This document shows, piece after piece, positions 52,919 to 63,600 of a DNA stretch of 64,000 bases. The number at the start of each line of letters is the position of its first letter. The first letter of the stretch is position 1. This DNA comes from Rhynchopus sp. YZ270_cl-10 (lineage: Eukaryota > Euglenozoa > Diplonemea > Diplonemida > Diplonemidae). Under the pieces are notes generated by a model. That model ran no database searches, was not told where the DNA came from, and saw nothing but the letters and a program-made list of their open reading frames with translations. A program made the position numbers and the translations under genes. Where the stretch lies: positions 992,001-1,056,000 of the forward strand of contig OZ037885.1 of NCBI GenBank assembly GCA_964035575.1, in the 5' to 3' direction.

Positions 52919-54383
52919 ATGATGTTCGTTTCAGCCACGGTCGCCGCTTGCCTCAGTAGTATTGTGCAGGTATGTTTGGGTTCGTTCCACAGGCATCGTG
53001 TATCTCTTGTTTTGTGGAAACCGTTCCTTGATGGTTGAAGGTTTGCACACAGCACCCACTCCTTGCCTCCTGCAATGACCCCTCGTTGTTGTGTGCTTCA
53101 GGGATGAAGTCAAAGCCTCACAACATCGCCACCACACACACCACACACAGGTACCCCTCGCATCGCAAGTCAACTGCATTTATACTTCCATCCAGCATGG
53201 CAACGCGTGTGCTTCAGGAACACGGCTGCTGGAGTCGAACGAAGTCGCACAGTGCATGCATATTATTTGCCCTAAACTGAGTGATTGGTCTATGGCGAGC
53301 TATCTTGCTCCGGGTATGGCGGTGGTAGGCAATGGATACATTCCAGGCTGTGGAACAAAGTCATATTCCGGAGTTCCTGGTCTATCGCTTTGTATTCCAT
53401 CCCCCTCTCCCCCATGGGAGCCAACCCCAAAGCCGTCACCAACACCAGAGCCCACAACAAAGGACTGCTCTCGTATCTACGTCAATTCTTCTTCTGCCGC
53501 CACGTGCGATGCAGGGTGGGAGGCGAGTTCAGAAGATGTGCAATTGTGCCTCCGCACTATTTGTCCTATGATGGATGTTTGGGCGAAAGCAAAGTACGCA
53601 GATCCCGACATGATGGTGGTTGGTACAGGATATGACGCAACCTGTGGACCACTGCCTAAGGATGGCGGTCTTGGGGATTCGATTTGTGTTTCATCCGTGC
53701 CTTTGCCACCAACACCAAAGCCCACACCAACACCCACACCAGCACCAGCACCAACACCACTGCCCACACCAACAACCGCACCGATAGTCAACTGCTATAA
53801 TATTTCCGTCCAGGATGGCACCGCGTGTGCTTCAGGAACACGGCTGCTGGAGTTGAACGAAGTCTCAGAGTGCATGACTAGTATTTGCAACTGGATAAGT
53901 GATTGGTCTATAGTAGGCTACGCTGTTCCGGGCTCGGCGGTGGTTGGTGGTGGATACATCCCAGGCTGTGGAACAAACACATATTCCGGAGTTCCTGGGC
54001 AAATGCTCTGTGTTTCAGGCACACCAAAGCCCACACCAGCACCAGCACCAACCCCAAAGCCCACACCAACACCACTGCCCACACCAGGACCAACAACATT
54101 CTGCTCTCGTATCTACGTCAATTCTTCTTCTGCCGCCACGTGCGATGCAGGGTGGGAGGCGAGTTCAGAAGATGTGCATTCGTGCATGGACACTATTTGT
54201 TATATGATGGATGTTTGGGCGAAAGCAAAGTACGCAGATCCCGACATGATGGTGGTTGGTACAGGATACGATGCAACCTGTGGACCACAGCCTAAGGATG
54301 GTGGTCTTGGGGATTCGATTTGTGTTGCATCCTCCATGCACGCAGCGAAGCCAGACACGCCTCTGGTCCGATTCCAGGGTTAA
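52919..54383 (+). CDS. Secreted six-cysteine-module protein, copy 3
   Basis: Exon 1 is 52919-52969 (same 17-residue signal exon), the intron 52970-53150, and exon 2 53151-54383. Module order is A-B-A-B. The first A module has SIQHGNACASGTRLLESNEV, followed by a Trp-containing linker (PSPSPPWEPTPKPSP) seen only here and in copy 4. The protein has 24 module cysteines and the same tail. Copies 3 and 4 are the closest pair, including their 3' flanks, and look like a recent tandem duplication of about 2.3 kb. Confidence 0.78.
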
Positions 54384-55190
54384 GCCCACCGTGACCAAAG
54401 AGAGGAAAATGATGTAGGGAGAAAAAAAAAATGCAGGGAGCGCATCCTTGAGTATCTGACGCGAAGAGAACGGTGGCGAGACAAAGAGATAACTCATCAA
54501 CAACAAGTGTTACGTTGCGTTTTAACGTATCCAATATTGCACAGCAATGCTTGCCGTGTTCGTACACGCACAATATTTTTATCACGGTGGTGTTCATGAT
54601 TGCGTGCAGACAGTCGTCTGCAGCAAGAGGTTCGTACCTTAAAAAACAGAACAAGTGACGAACGCGCTTTTTATTTTATAGTGTTCATTTATTTTCATAT
54701 TTTTTCGCTCAATCAGAACATTTAGCACTGGTGGTGAGATGAAGAAAAAGGATTATTCTGGTCGGGGATTTGACGTGTGAGTGTTACTTTTTTGTAACCC
54801 GATTGGCAAAAATTGCAAAACAAAGTGGGAGATCTCCTTCGAAGTTTCGTGTTTGCAGTTTCAACTTTCATTTGTTCGATACGCAACAACTGCACTCGGG
54901 GCAGATGGGTGGAAGCAGCATGAGCCTGCAGCCCAGAGGTCTGCTTGTTGCCAACTTCACTTTGTTTTGTGAAAAGTTGTTTGCCGACTGTTGTTTGTTA
55001 TTTTTTTAGCGTTCCATTTTTGTTTGATTCAGTTGTGGCCAACGTCAGTCGATGTTTACCCCTTTTTGCAAATACAATAAAGATTCTCAAACCCCTACTT
55101 TCTATTTGACCAGAACCACACTGGGCAGCATGTGCCTCTTTGGTCAACACACATCACACAGCATGCACCACTTACAGGGTGATCAACAAC
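54384..55190. other. Duplicated spacer between copies 3 and 4
   Basis: This 800-base spacer is nearly identical to 56664-57377. Landmarks are GGAGCGCATCCTTGAGTATC, AACAAGTGTTACGTTGCGTT, TTTTTCGCTCAATCAGAACA and TTACCCCTTTTTGCAAATAC, then AATAAAGATTCTCAA. No gene is seen. A short open frame at 54781-54972 has a twin at 57020-57253 but no protein-like features. Confidence 0.6.
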
Positions 55191-56663
55191 ATGATGTTCG
55201 TTTCAGCCACGGTCGCCGCTTGCCTCAGTAGTATTGTGCAGGTATGTTTGGGTTCGTTCCACAGGCATCGTGTATCTCTTGTTTTGTGGAAACCGTTCCT
55301 TGATGGTTGAAGGTTTGCACACAGCACCCACTCCTTGCCTCCTGCAATGACCCTTCTTGTTGTGTGCTTCAGGGATGAAGTCAAAGCCTCACAACATCGT
55401 CACCACACACACCACACACAGGTACCCATCGCACCGCAAGTCAACTGCTCTGGTATTTCCGTCCAGCTTGGCGAGTGTTATACATCAGGAACACGGCTGC
55501 TGAGGTCGGACGAAGTCGCACAGTGCATGCATATTATTTGCCCTCAACTGAGTGATTGGTCTATGGCGAGCTATCTTGCTCCGGGTATGGCGGTGGTAGG
55601 CAATGGATACATTCCAGGCTGTGGAACAATGTTATATTCCGGAGTTACTGGTCTATCGCTTTGTACTTCATCCCCCTCTCCCCCATGGGAGCCAACCCCG
55701 AAGCCGTCACCAACCCCAAAGCCGTCACCAACACCAGAGCCCACAACAAAGGACTGCTCTCGTATCTACGTCAATTCTTCTTCTGCCGCCACGTGCGATG
55801 CAGGGTGGGAGGCGAGTTCAGAAGATGTGCAATTGTGTCTCCGCACTATTTGTCCTATGATGGAAGTTTGGGCTAAAGCAAAGTACGCAGATCCCGACAT
55901 GATGGTGGTTGGTACAGGATACGATGCAACCTGTAGACCACTGCCTAAGGATGATGACCTTGGGGATACGGTTTGTGTTTCATCCGTGCCTTTGCCACCA
56001 CCACCACCAACACCAAAGCCCACACCAGCACCAACACCAAAGCCCACACCAACAACCGCACCGATAGTCAACTGCTATGATATTTCCGTCCAGGATGGCA
56101 CCGCGTGTGCTTCAGGAACACGGCTGCTGGAGTCGAACGAAGTCTCAGAGTGCATGCTTATTATTTGCAACCGGATAAGTGCTTGGTCTATAGTAGGCTA
56201 CGCTGTTCCGGGCTCGGCGGTAGTTGGTGATGGATACATTGCAGGCTGTGGAACAAACACATATTCCGGAGTTCCTGGTGAAACGCTCTGTGTTTCAGGC
56301 ACACCAAAGCCCACACCAGCACCAGCACCAACGCCAAAGCCCACACCAACACCACTGCCCACACCAACACCAACAACATTCTGCTCTCGTATCTACGTCA
56401 ATTCTTCTTCTGCCGCCACGTGCGATGCAGGGTGGGAGGCGAGTTCAGAAGATGTGCATTCGTGCATGGACACTATTTGTTATATGATGGAAGTGTGGTC
56501 CAAAGCAAAGTACGCAGATCCCGACATGATGGTGGTTGGTACAGGATATAACGCAACCTGTGGACCACAGCCTAAGGATGGTGGTCTTGGGGATTCGATT
56601 TGTGTTGCATCCTCCATGCACGCAGCGAAGCCAGACACGCCTCTGGTCCGATTCCAGGGTTAA
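55191..56663 (+). CDS. Secreted six-cysteine-module protein, copy 4
   Basis: Exon 1 is 55191-55241, the intron 55242-55421, and exon 2 55422-56663. Module order is A-B-A-B as in copy 3, with a longer first linker (an extra TPKPSPTPKP unit). The first A module is the most changed of the family (SVQLGECYTSGTRLLRSDEV), so variation concentrates in module 1. The second module has CRPLPKDDD in place of CGPLPKDGG. It has the same signal exon and tail. Confidence 0.78.
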
Positions 56664-57617
56664 GCCCACCGTGACCGAAAAGAGGAAAATGATGTCACGA
56701 GAAAACAAATAATGCAGGGAGCGCATCCTTGAGTATCTGACGCGAAGAGAACGGTGGCGAGACAAAGAGAGAACTGATCATCAACAAGTGTTACGTTGCG
56801 TTTTAACGTATCCAATATTGCACAGCAATGCTTGCCGTGTTCGTACACGCACAATATTTTTATCACGGTGATGTTCATGATTGCGTGCAGACAGTCGTCT
56901 GCAGCAAGAGGTTCGTACCTTAAAAAACAAAACAAGTGACGAACGCGCTTTTTATTTTATAGTGTTCATTTATTTTCATATTTTTTCGCTCAATCAGAAC
57001 ATTTAGCACTGGTGGTGAGATGAAGAAAAAGGATTATTCTGGTCAGGGATTTGGCGTGTGGGCGTTACTTTTTTGTAACCTGATTGGCAAAAATTGCAAA
57101 ACAAAGTGGGAGATCTCCTTCGAAGTTTCGTGTTTGCAGTTTCAACTTTCATTTGTTCGATACGCAACAACTGCACTCGGGGCAGATGGGTGGAAGCAGC
57201 ATGAGCCTGCAGCCCAGAGGTCTGCTTGTTGCCAACTTCACTTTGTTTTGTGAAAAGTTGTTTGCCGACTGTTGTTTGTTATTTTTTTAGCATTCCGTTT
57301 TTGTTTGATTCAGTTGTGGCCAACGTCAGTCGATGTTTACCCCTTTTTGCAAATACAATAAAGATTCTCAAACCCCCTTTTTTTCTCTGCTATTTACACT
57401 CATCACAACACCCCCGCTCCTTTGTACTTCCCCCCACTGCCCCCCTACCAGACTATACATCACTTCTCAACTGCCGCCCCAAACACTTCAGCGACTTAGC
57501 ACAAGAAAGACTTGGTCATCATCACAAAAAACATTGAACAATATTCTCTCTCTCTCTCTGACTCTCACTCTTTTACTCTTTTCGGCACCTCTCACACTTC
57601 TCCCTCTATTTTTTCTA
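56664..57617. other. Duplicated six-cysteine spacer leading into an unrelated gene
   Basis: Up to about 57377 this repeats 54384-55096, including the AATACAATAAAGATTCTCAA leader landmark. Then, instead of a signal exon, CT-rich unique sequence leads to the ankyrin gene. The duplication edge therefore lies at about 57378, and the ankyrin gene may use the array's leader as its promoter region. Confidence 0.6.
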
Positions 57618-59447
57618 ATGTCAACCGAAGACCTTGTACGTGCAGCATACGAAGGCCATGAGGACACGGTGATGCGTCTCTGCACCACACACAACGTCAA
57701 CGTCAACGGCTTTGCAGACGTACCCCTCCCTGAGGGGATGTACGCCTTCACTCCGCTGATGGCAGCCGCCCTGCGGGGGTACAGTAAATGCGTTGCGCTG
57801 CTGCTGCAGGCAGGGGCGACGGTGCAGATGGCGCACCCGAAGACACGCCGTACTGCAGTTCATGAAGCAGCATCGTGCCCATCTAGGGCAACGTTGCAAC
57901 AGATGGCTGTCACCTCCAAGGGGACCGCATGGCTGCGCACCGAAAGCGTTGGGAGACAGCGTCCTATCCACATAGCTGCCGAAAGCGGTTCCGTGGATGT
58001 AGTAGAATATCTTCTTGCAGAGCTTGGCCCGTCTGAAGGGGGGGTGGCATGCAAAGGTGGGTGGACTGCAGCACACTTTGCGGGCAATGCTGGGCACAGT
58101 GCGGTGTTGCGTGCTCTCTCTGCGTATGGGGTGTCTCTTTGCATTCCTGATAAGTATGGGCGCATTGCGGCGCACAATGCGGCAAGAGAAGGGCACGTCG
58201 AGAGCCTCGTGGTGCTTGGTGCTGAGGCGTTGTTAGCAGGCGACAGCACGGCAAAGACTCCACTGCACGCAGCAGCGTTCGAAGGGCACCTTGCAGTGCT
58301 GCAGCACGCCGTCACGACGCTGGATGCCGACAGCACCACCACCGCAGCCTCGCATGCCGCCCTCTCCACACCCGACGCTACAGGGCAGAACGTAGCACAC
58401 TATGCAGCAAAGCGTCACCCCGAGGGGTCCGACATTATCACCTTCCTTCGAGAGCATGCCCTCGGACGGCTATCTGGCGCAAAGCGGAAGGCAGAGGAGG
58501 GAGGGGGCAAATCTATTTTTGATGTCCCCGATGTCGACGGCATGACGGCAGCAGCGCTGCTCTCGGGGGAGCGTTGTACGGAGGCTGGCGGCGCGTTTCG
58601 TGTGTCCAACCTTGCGGCAAAGCGGTGGCAACGTTCGGTCTTCATCTCGGGCACCGCAACAGCGGTGGGGCAATGCAATCATCAGCACCCCTCTGCAGTA
58701 CGCTGCCTGGTCCTCGACGATGGGGCTGCAGGAAGTGCTCAGCCGTACCACCCACACCCGCTCTCTTCCATCTGCCTTTCTACATCCGACACAAAACGCA
58801 TGAACCCTGACGCAGGCGACGCATCTGTAGACACGAAACCAGCAGAGCATCACGTTGTAGGTGATGTTCGTACACAAGATGCTGGGGTAGAGGACATAGC
58901 GTATCAGACCTTCGATGCGGAGAGGGGTGGCAGTGCACGTACCGCTTCAACCTGTGCATCGGTGTCAGGCGATCTGCTTGCATCAGGTGTCGTCTCCGAA
59001 GCGGGACACATCACAGTGGCAAACCCGGATGTGAAGGTAGGGGAAGTCTTGAAAAGGATGCATCCCGGTTTGGATGTGGTGTCTGCGACGAGTACGGAGG
59101 TGTTGGAAGGGTTGGGGGGCGCGCTGCTGAGCGGTGTCTGGCTTGACTATTGCAATGGGATTGCGAGCGACACGAACCGTGCGGATGTGGGGCTCGTCTT
59201 TGGGGGGACGGTGCTTGCGGACCGCAGCTGCGTCTGTTTTACGTACTCATGGCGTGGTGCGAAGGTGTGCCGTACAGGGCGGCCCAAGCAAGGTACTGCA
59301 CACCTCGCACACTTCGCAGCAGACCTGGAGGCTACGCTAATGGCAGAAGCTGCAGCAAACGGCCGCACCCTCACAAGGCTAGAGCCCCCGACGCAGTGCG
59401 GGCAGCTTTTCTTCCTCAGCTTTCTGTGCGAGAGGCGAAAAGGATGA
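57618..59447 (+). CDS. Ankyrin-repeat protein with possible methyltransferase-like tail
   Basis: A 609-residue protein starting MSTEDLVRAAYEGHEDTV. The frame is open further upstream, but that part lies in duplicated leader DNA, so the start at 57618 is preferred. Residues 1-290 hold clear ankyrin repeats (RQRPIHIAAESGSVDVVEYL; GGWTAAHFAGNAGHSAVLRA; AKTPLHAAAFEGHLAVLQHA). The C-terminal 170 residues have NPDVKVGEVLKRMHPGL, a VWLDYCNG strand and LVFGGTVLADRSCVCFTYSW. This resembles the back half of a Rossmann-fold methyltransferase, but the cofactor-binding glycine loop is not obvious. It has no signal peptide. Unlike the genes at 15217 and 17782 it lacks the ubiquitin-like head. The methyltransferase idea is an inference. 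Confidence 0.7.
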   Translation: MSTEDLVRAAYEGHEDTVMRLCTTHNVNVNGFADVPLPEGMYAFTPLMAAALRGYSKCVALLLQAGATVQMAHPKTRRTAVHEAASCPSRATLQQMAVTSKGTAWLRTESVGRQRPIHIAAESGSVDVVEYLLAELGPSEGGVACKGGWTAAHFAGNAGHSAVLRALSAYGVSLCIPDKYGRIAAHNAAREGHVESLVVLGAEALLAGDSTAKTPLHAAAFEGHLAVLQHAVTTLDADSTTTAASHAALSTPDATGQNVAHYAAKRHPEGSDIITFLREHALGRLSGAKRKAEEGGGKSIFDVPDVDGMTAAALLSGERCTEAGGAFRVSNLAAKRWQRSVFISGTATAVGQCNHQHPSAVRCLVLDDGAAGSAQPYHPHPLSSICLSTSDTKRMNPDAGDASVDTKPAEHHVVGDVRTQDAGVEDIAYQTFDAERGGSARTASTCASVSGDLLASGVVSEAGHITVANPDVKVGEVLKRMHPGLDVVSATSTEVLEGLGGALLSGVWLDYCNGIASDTNRADVGLVFGGTVLADRSCVCFTYSWRGAKVCRTGRPKQGTAHLAHFAADLEATLMAEAAANGRTLTRLEPPTQCGQLFFLSFLCERRKG

Positions 59448-59737
59448 AAACCCAAAGGCTAATCGCGTAACGTGAATTCTATGATATCTTGTAGAGAGGC
59501 TTCCAGACTGCAATGTTCAAAAGAAAGGAATAAGAAAGAAAAAAAAAGCTGCCTGAAATTATGACGCATTTTTAACAGTCAAACCTATCTTACCAGGGGG
59601 AGAGGTGCCCCCGCGGGAGTTCCCTCTCCTATTATATACCCTGTTCGTGGCCTGCGTGGGTGGGGGAGAGGTTTTTGTTTCCATCTGGGAGACATGTTGT
59701 GCCTTGTTTGAATGACACCACACCACCACACCGGCAG

Positions 59738-60631
59738 ATGCAGCCAGCACAGATGTTGCTGTCTCTCACAACATGCATGCTCTTAGCTGCAGCGGGCCCA
59801 ACCCATGCCTCCCTCGACCCTGCAGTCATCATACGCAACGTCACCAGTCACAGCAGGTACACCGTCCCTGCAGGTGTCAGCTTCATTGGTTTTGTTGCTG
59901 TTGGCCCTCGTGGGTCTGACGCATCAAACGGTTTCGTGCCTCCCAATGGTGGGATCAGTGCAGGTGTTCTTGCAGTGACTCCAGGGCAGCTGTTTCATGT
60001 CATGGTGGGTGGTGTCGGTGCTTATGCTGCTGTTGGTTGGAATGGTGGTGGGAGGGCACGAAGCGGGGCCGGCGGGAGCGGTGCAACAGACATCAGGACG
60101 GATGTTGCTGACTTACACACCAGACTGATTGTGGCAGGTGGTGCAGGTGGGTCACAGAGCAATGGCATGGTGGGAGGCATTGGTGGTGGTGAGAAAGGAG
60201 GTGATGCGTGTGCCAGCAGTGGCATCTCCCCCAATGGTTGCCTGGGGGGGAACCAGACACACGGGGGCAACTTCGGGAATACTGGTGCAGGGTCCTTTGG
60301 CCAAGGTGGGGGGTGCACATTCACATTTGGCTGTGGTGGTGGTGGTGGTTGGTATGGCGGAAGTGCCCCAGCGGAATACTCTTCATGTACCTCTGGTGGT
60401 GGAGGCTCAGGCCACATTGCAAGCAGTGTGATCAACGGCACGATGACGGCGGGACAGAACCCAAGTGAAGGGAGGATGTACTCGCTGCACGACGACACAA
60501 GAACGGAGATACAGAAGAAAGTACAAAATGTACCTCCCCCCTCCTTCTCAACACCACCCCACAACAGAGCAACACTTCACTTGAAACAATGGAACTGTGT
60601 GTGCAGGGATATGATGAAACCAAATTTGTGA
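59738..60631 (+). CDS. Secreted glycine-rich domain protein
   Basis: The start at 59738 (MQPAQMLLSLTTCMLLAAAG) gives a good signal peptide ending near THA, right after CCGGCAG; an upstream in-frame ATG at 59660 would bury it. Residues 25-265 form a glycine-rich beta-type domain (RSGAGGSGATDIRT, LIVAGGAGGSQSNG, GCGGGGGWYGGSA), as in the glycine-rich region of ALK-like receptors and many protist surface proteins. The unspliced frame stops at 60631, overlapping the next gene's start by 43 bases. A 47-base intron (60521-60567, GTACAA to ACAACAG) would instead fuse it in frame to the ubiquitin-like head at 60589. Which is used cannot be told here. It is probably extracellular. Confidence 0.7.
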   Translation: MQPAQMLLSLTTCMLLAAAGPTHASLDPAVIIRNVTSHSRYTVPAGVSFIGFVAVGPRGSDASNGFVPPNGGISAGVLAVTPGQLFHVMVGGVGAYAAVGWNGGGRARSGAGGSGATDIRTDVADLHTRLIVAGGAGGSQSNGMVGGIGGGEKGGDACASSGISPNGCLGGNQTHGGNFGNTGAGSFGQGGGCTFTFGCGGGGGWYGGSAPAEYSSCTSGGGGSGHIASSVINGTMTAGQNPSEGRMYSLHDDTRTEIQKKVQNVPPPSFSTPPHNRATLHLKQWNCVCRDMMKPNL

Positions 60632-63600
60632 TTGAGGTGGGTGAGAACGACACAACGGAGACGATGCGGCAGAAGGTGGCGTCTGCAACAGGGTTGTGCG
60701 AAGACAGCTTCCGCATGGGCTTCGGAGGGAAGGGGGAAGGAGAAGACATCACAGAACTGAGTGCTGGAGGCACAGTCGTGTTGACGAAGTCGATGAAGTA
60801 CCTATCTGTTGAAGCACTTCGTGCCTTGGGTGAGACAGACATTTCCGAAGCGAGGTTGGTGACTCCCGACGGCGGTAGTGGCGTTATATTTGACCTTTTT
60901 TTAACAAAGTACCCTGCTATATGCAGAGTAACTGCCTTGGATGAGGTGAGCTACGATCATCCGAAAATATAAAACAAGTTTTTTTTGAACATGATCCACT
61001 TTTATTTTTGCAATTTTGATTTTTTCATTCTTTTACAATGTAGGTTTCGAAAACTGTCTGGGCCTTGAGCGACAGCGGAACACTAACTACAAGTCCACAG
61101 AGGGTCATGCACTGATGAAGTCCACCTCTGTTTACAACTAATGTATGCGTTTAGGACTGAAACATGGACTTGTGGTACAGATGTACCGCCCTACAAAAAC
61201 TTTTGAATATGCATATTTACAAAAAAACAAAAACAAAACAAAAAGGATCCAAAAATACAACAAAAAAGATTGATGAATAACCAATGTTCAAAACATTAAG
61301 TAATCTAATCAGACTCCCGACGGCGGACCGCCCCCCATAGCACATTTTTGCGGTGCACGGGCGTACGGGATTAGTATCTTTTTTTTGAGAGAACCCAAGA
61401 GCGGCCAGGTCCTGGACAAGTACGTTGTGCTTTTAGACCTACAAACTGTCTGGGGTGGTGGGACCTCGGGGCGAAGGGTGCTTCCCGGGACCCCAATATC
61501 CTACCACAAGGAGCTCGAGTCGTGCATGGAATGCAGGGTACTCTGAGCCGATTACTTCCACAAAACTCCCAGATCCCAAGACCTCCACGGGGGGCAGGCC
61601 TCCACGGCAACCCGCGACCGCCGACACCTTAGCTCCGTACTGCCTCTGTCTGTAACCTGCCGGTCCCCCACCTACCTACGCTTTTTGTGGTGTCTTTTTA
61701 CGACGGTGGACCAAGGGGCTTTGCAGTGCAGTCAACGCCGACGGAGCGAGACTCGATTGTGACCGGGTGAAAAGGGAACCTTAGCCAGCGCTAACCAGCG
61801 GCAGTTTTGACTCAGGGAGGAGTTTCTCACCGCAGACTGGCGACACACCCCCACTTTTTCGGGGTGGCTGCATTCCTCTTCGGAACGGGGTGTTCCATCC
61901 TATTTTTAAAAACGTTTATCGAAGCGAGGTTGGTGACTGTGAAGGATCCTGAGGTGGCTTCTCTGCTTCTTCAGGCGGAGGTTGCGACTGTTATTCCGAA
62001 CCACTTCTTGTCGGAAGCATCGTTTACGAGACTTGATCTCTCTGCTGTGTCTGGTGTGACACGAATTGAACAAGGCTTCCTCTACGGGTGTGCGTCGGTT
62101 ACAACCGTTGACTTGTCGGGATTGTGCAACGTTACGCACATTGAGGATGACTGTCTCTCTCACTGCATATCGTTGAAAAGCCTTGACGTGTCAGGGTTCA
62201 CTGGTGTGACGGTGATAGGGAACGCGTTCCTCCGAGGAAGTGGCGTCACAAATATTGACTTGTCCGCGATGACGAGTGTGACGAAGGTTGGTACAAACTT
62301 TCTTGCCCACTGCCAGTCGTTGGAAATGATTAACATCTCAGGATGGCGCAGAATCACGCACATTGAGGGCGGCTTCCTCGGGTACTGCACCTCGTTGACA
62401 ACCATTGATTTGCCAGCTTTTTGCAGTGTCACGAAGATCGAGTCCGACTTTCTCCGCAGCTGCAAGTCGTTGACCACCATCAGCTTTTCAGGGATGACGA
62501 ATGTGACGGAAATTAACGACAGCTTTTGTTCGGACTGCACCTCGTTGCAAACGATTGACTTGACAGCACTGCACAAAGTTGTGAAGGTGGGTCCCTGCTT
62601 TCTGAGGAGGTGCACCTCGCTGGCGAGTATCGACCTTTCAGCTTTTGGCAATGTCGCATCTATTGAGTCTGGGTTTCTTATGAAGTGCACATCATTGAAA
62701 ACAGTTGATTTATTAGTGTTGCGCAGCATCACACACATTAAGGACTGCTGGATGCAAGACTGCTCCGCGTTGACAACAGCAGACTTATCAGGAATGAGCA
62801 ATGTTACGCAGATTAATAGTGATTTCCTGCAAGAGTGCACATCCTTGACCACGCTGGACATTTCAGGTTTTGGCAGGGACACAGAGATCCAGGACCGCTT
62901 CCTGCGCAACTGCAACGCACTCGCAACAGTCATCTCGGACGACTTCCTGCTCCGCACAATGATTGACGCGCAGTTCGGCAACAACTTCCTGATCAACTGC
63001 AACGCACTCACAACAGTCATCTTGCCAGGCAACATCGACATTGACGAGATGTTGTCTCTCCCGAATGGAGACCCTAGAATGAGCACCTACAAGGAGGCCT
63101 TCTATGTGTTTGTACGTGACATTTACGCAAGGTTTACGGAACAGTTCGAAGATGTGCGGATAGAAGCTTTTGAGGCAGTACGAACAGACGTGTCTGGAAG
63201 TGCAAGACAATGTATTGCATTGAAAGCAGGACAAGAGAGAAGGGATTGATGCAAGCACAAGAGGACAAAAAAGAGGAACAAAACGAGGATTTGGAGAGTT
63301 GGGGGCAGCATAAACAGGAGCAGGACAAGCTGGATGAACAGAGGGGTTTGGGGGGTTTGGTGATTTGTGTGAAGAACACTTTGGTGAATCTATTGAACTG
63401 CATTTTTGGGTACACTCTTGAGCGCTGGGGTAAAATATTTGGAGGGTTTGGAGCAGGACAAACAGAACAACACAAGCAGGAGGATTTTGGAGGGTTTGGG
63501 GTAGGGCAAACAGAGAGGACGAAAAGGAGGAGGCTTGGTGAAGGGTTGTTGTACATTGTGGCCTTGTACACAGGACAGGAGACAATGCCACCACCGACAG

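Noticed and set aside
60589-60972. Stand-alone ubiquitin-like gene ending HPKI
   Set aside because: The last part lies inside the insertion flanked by the 19-bp duplication. The frame continues naturally into the LRR part after the second duplication.
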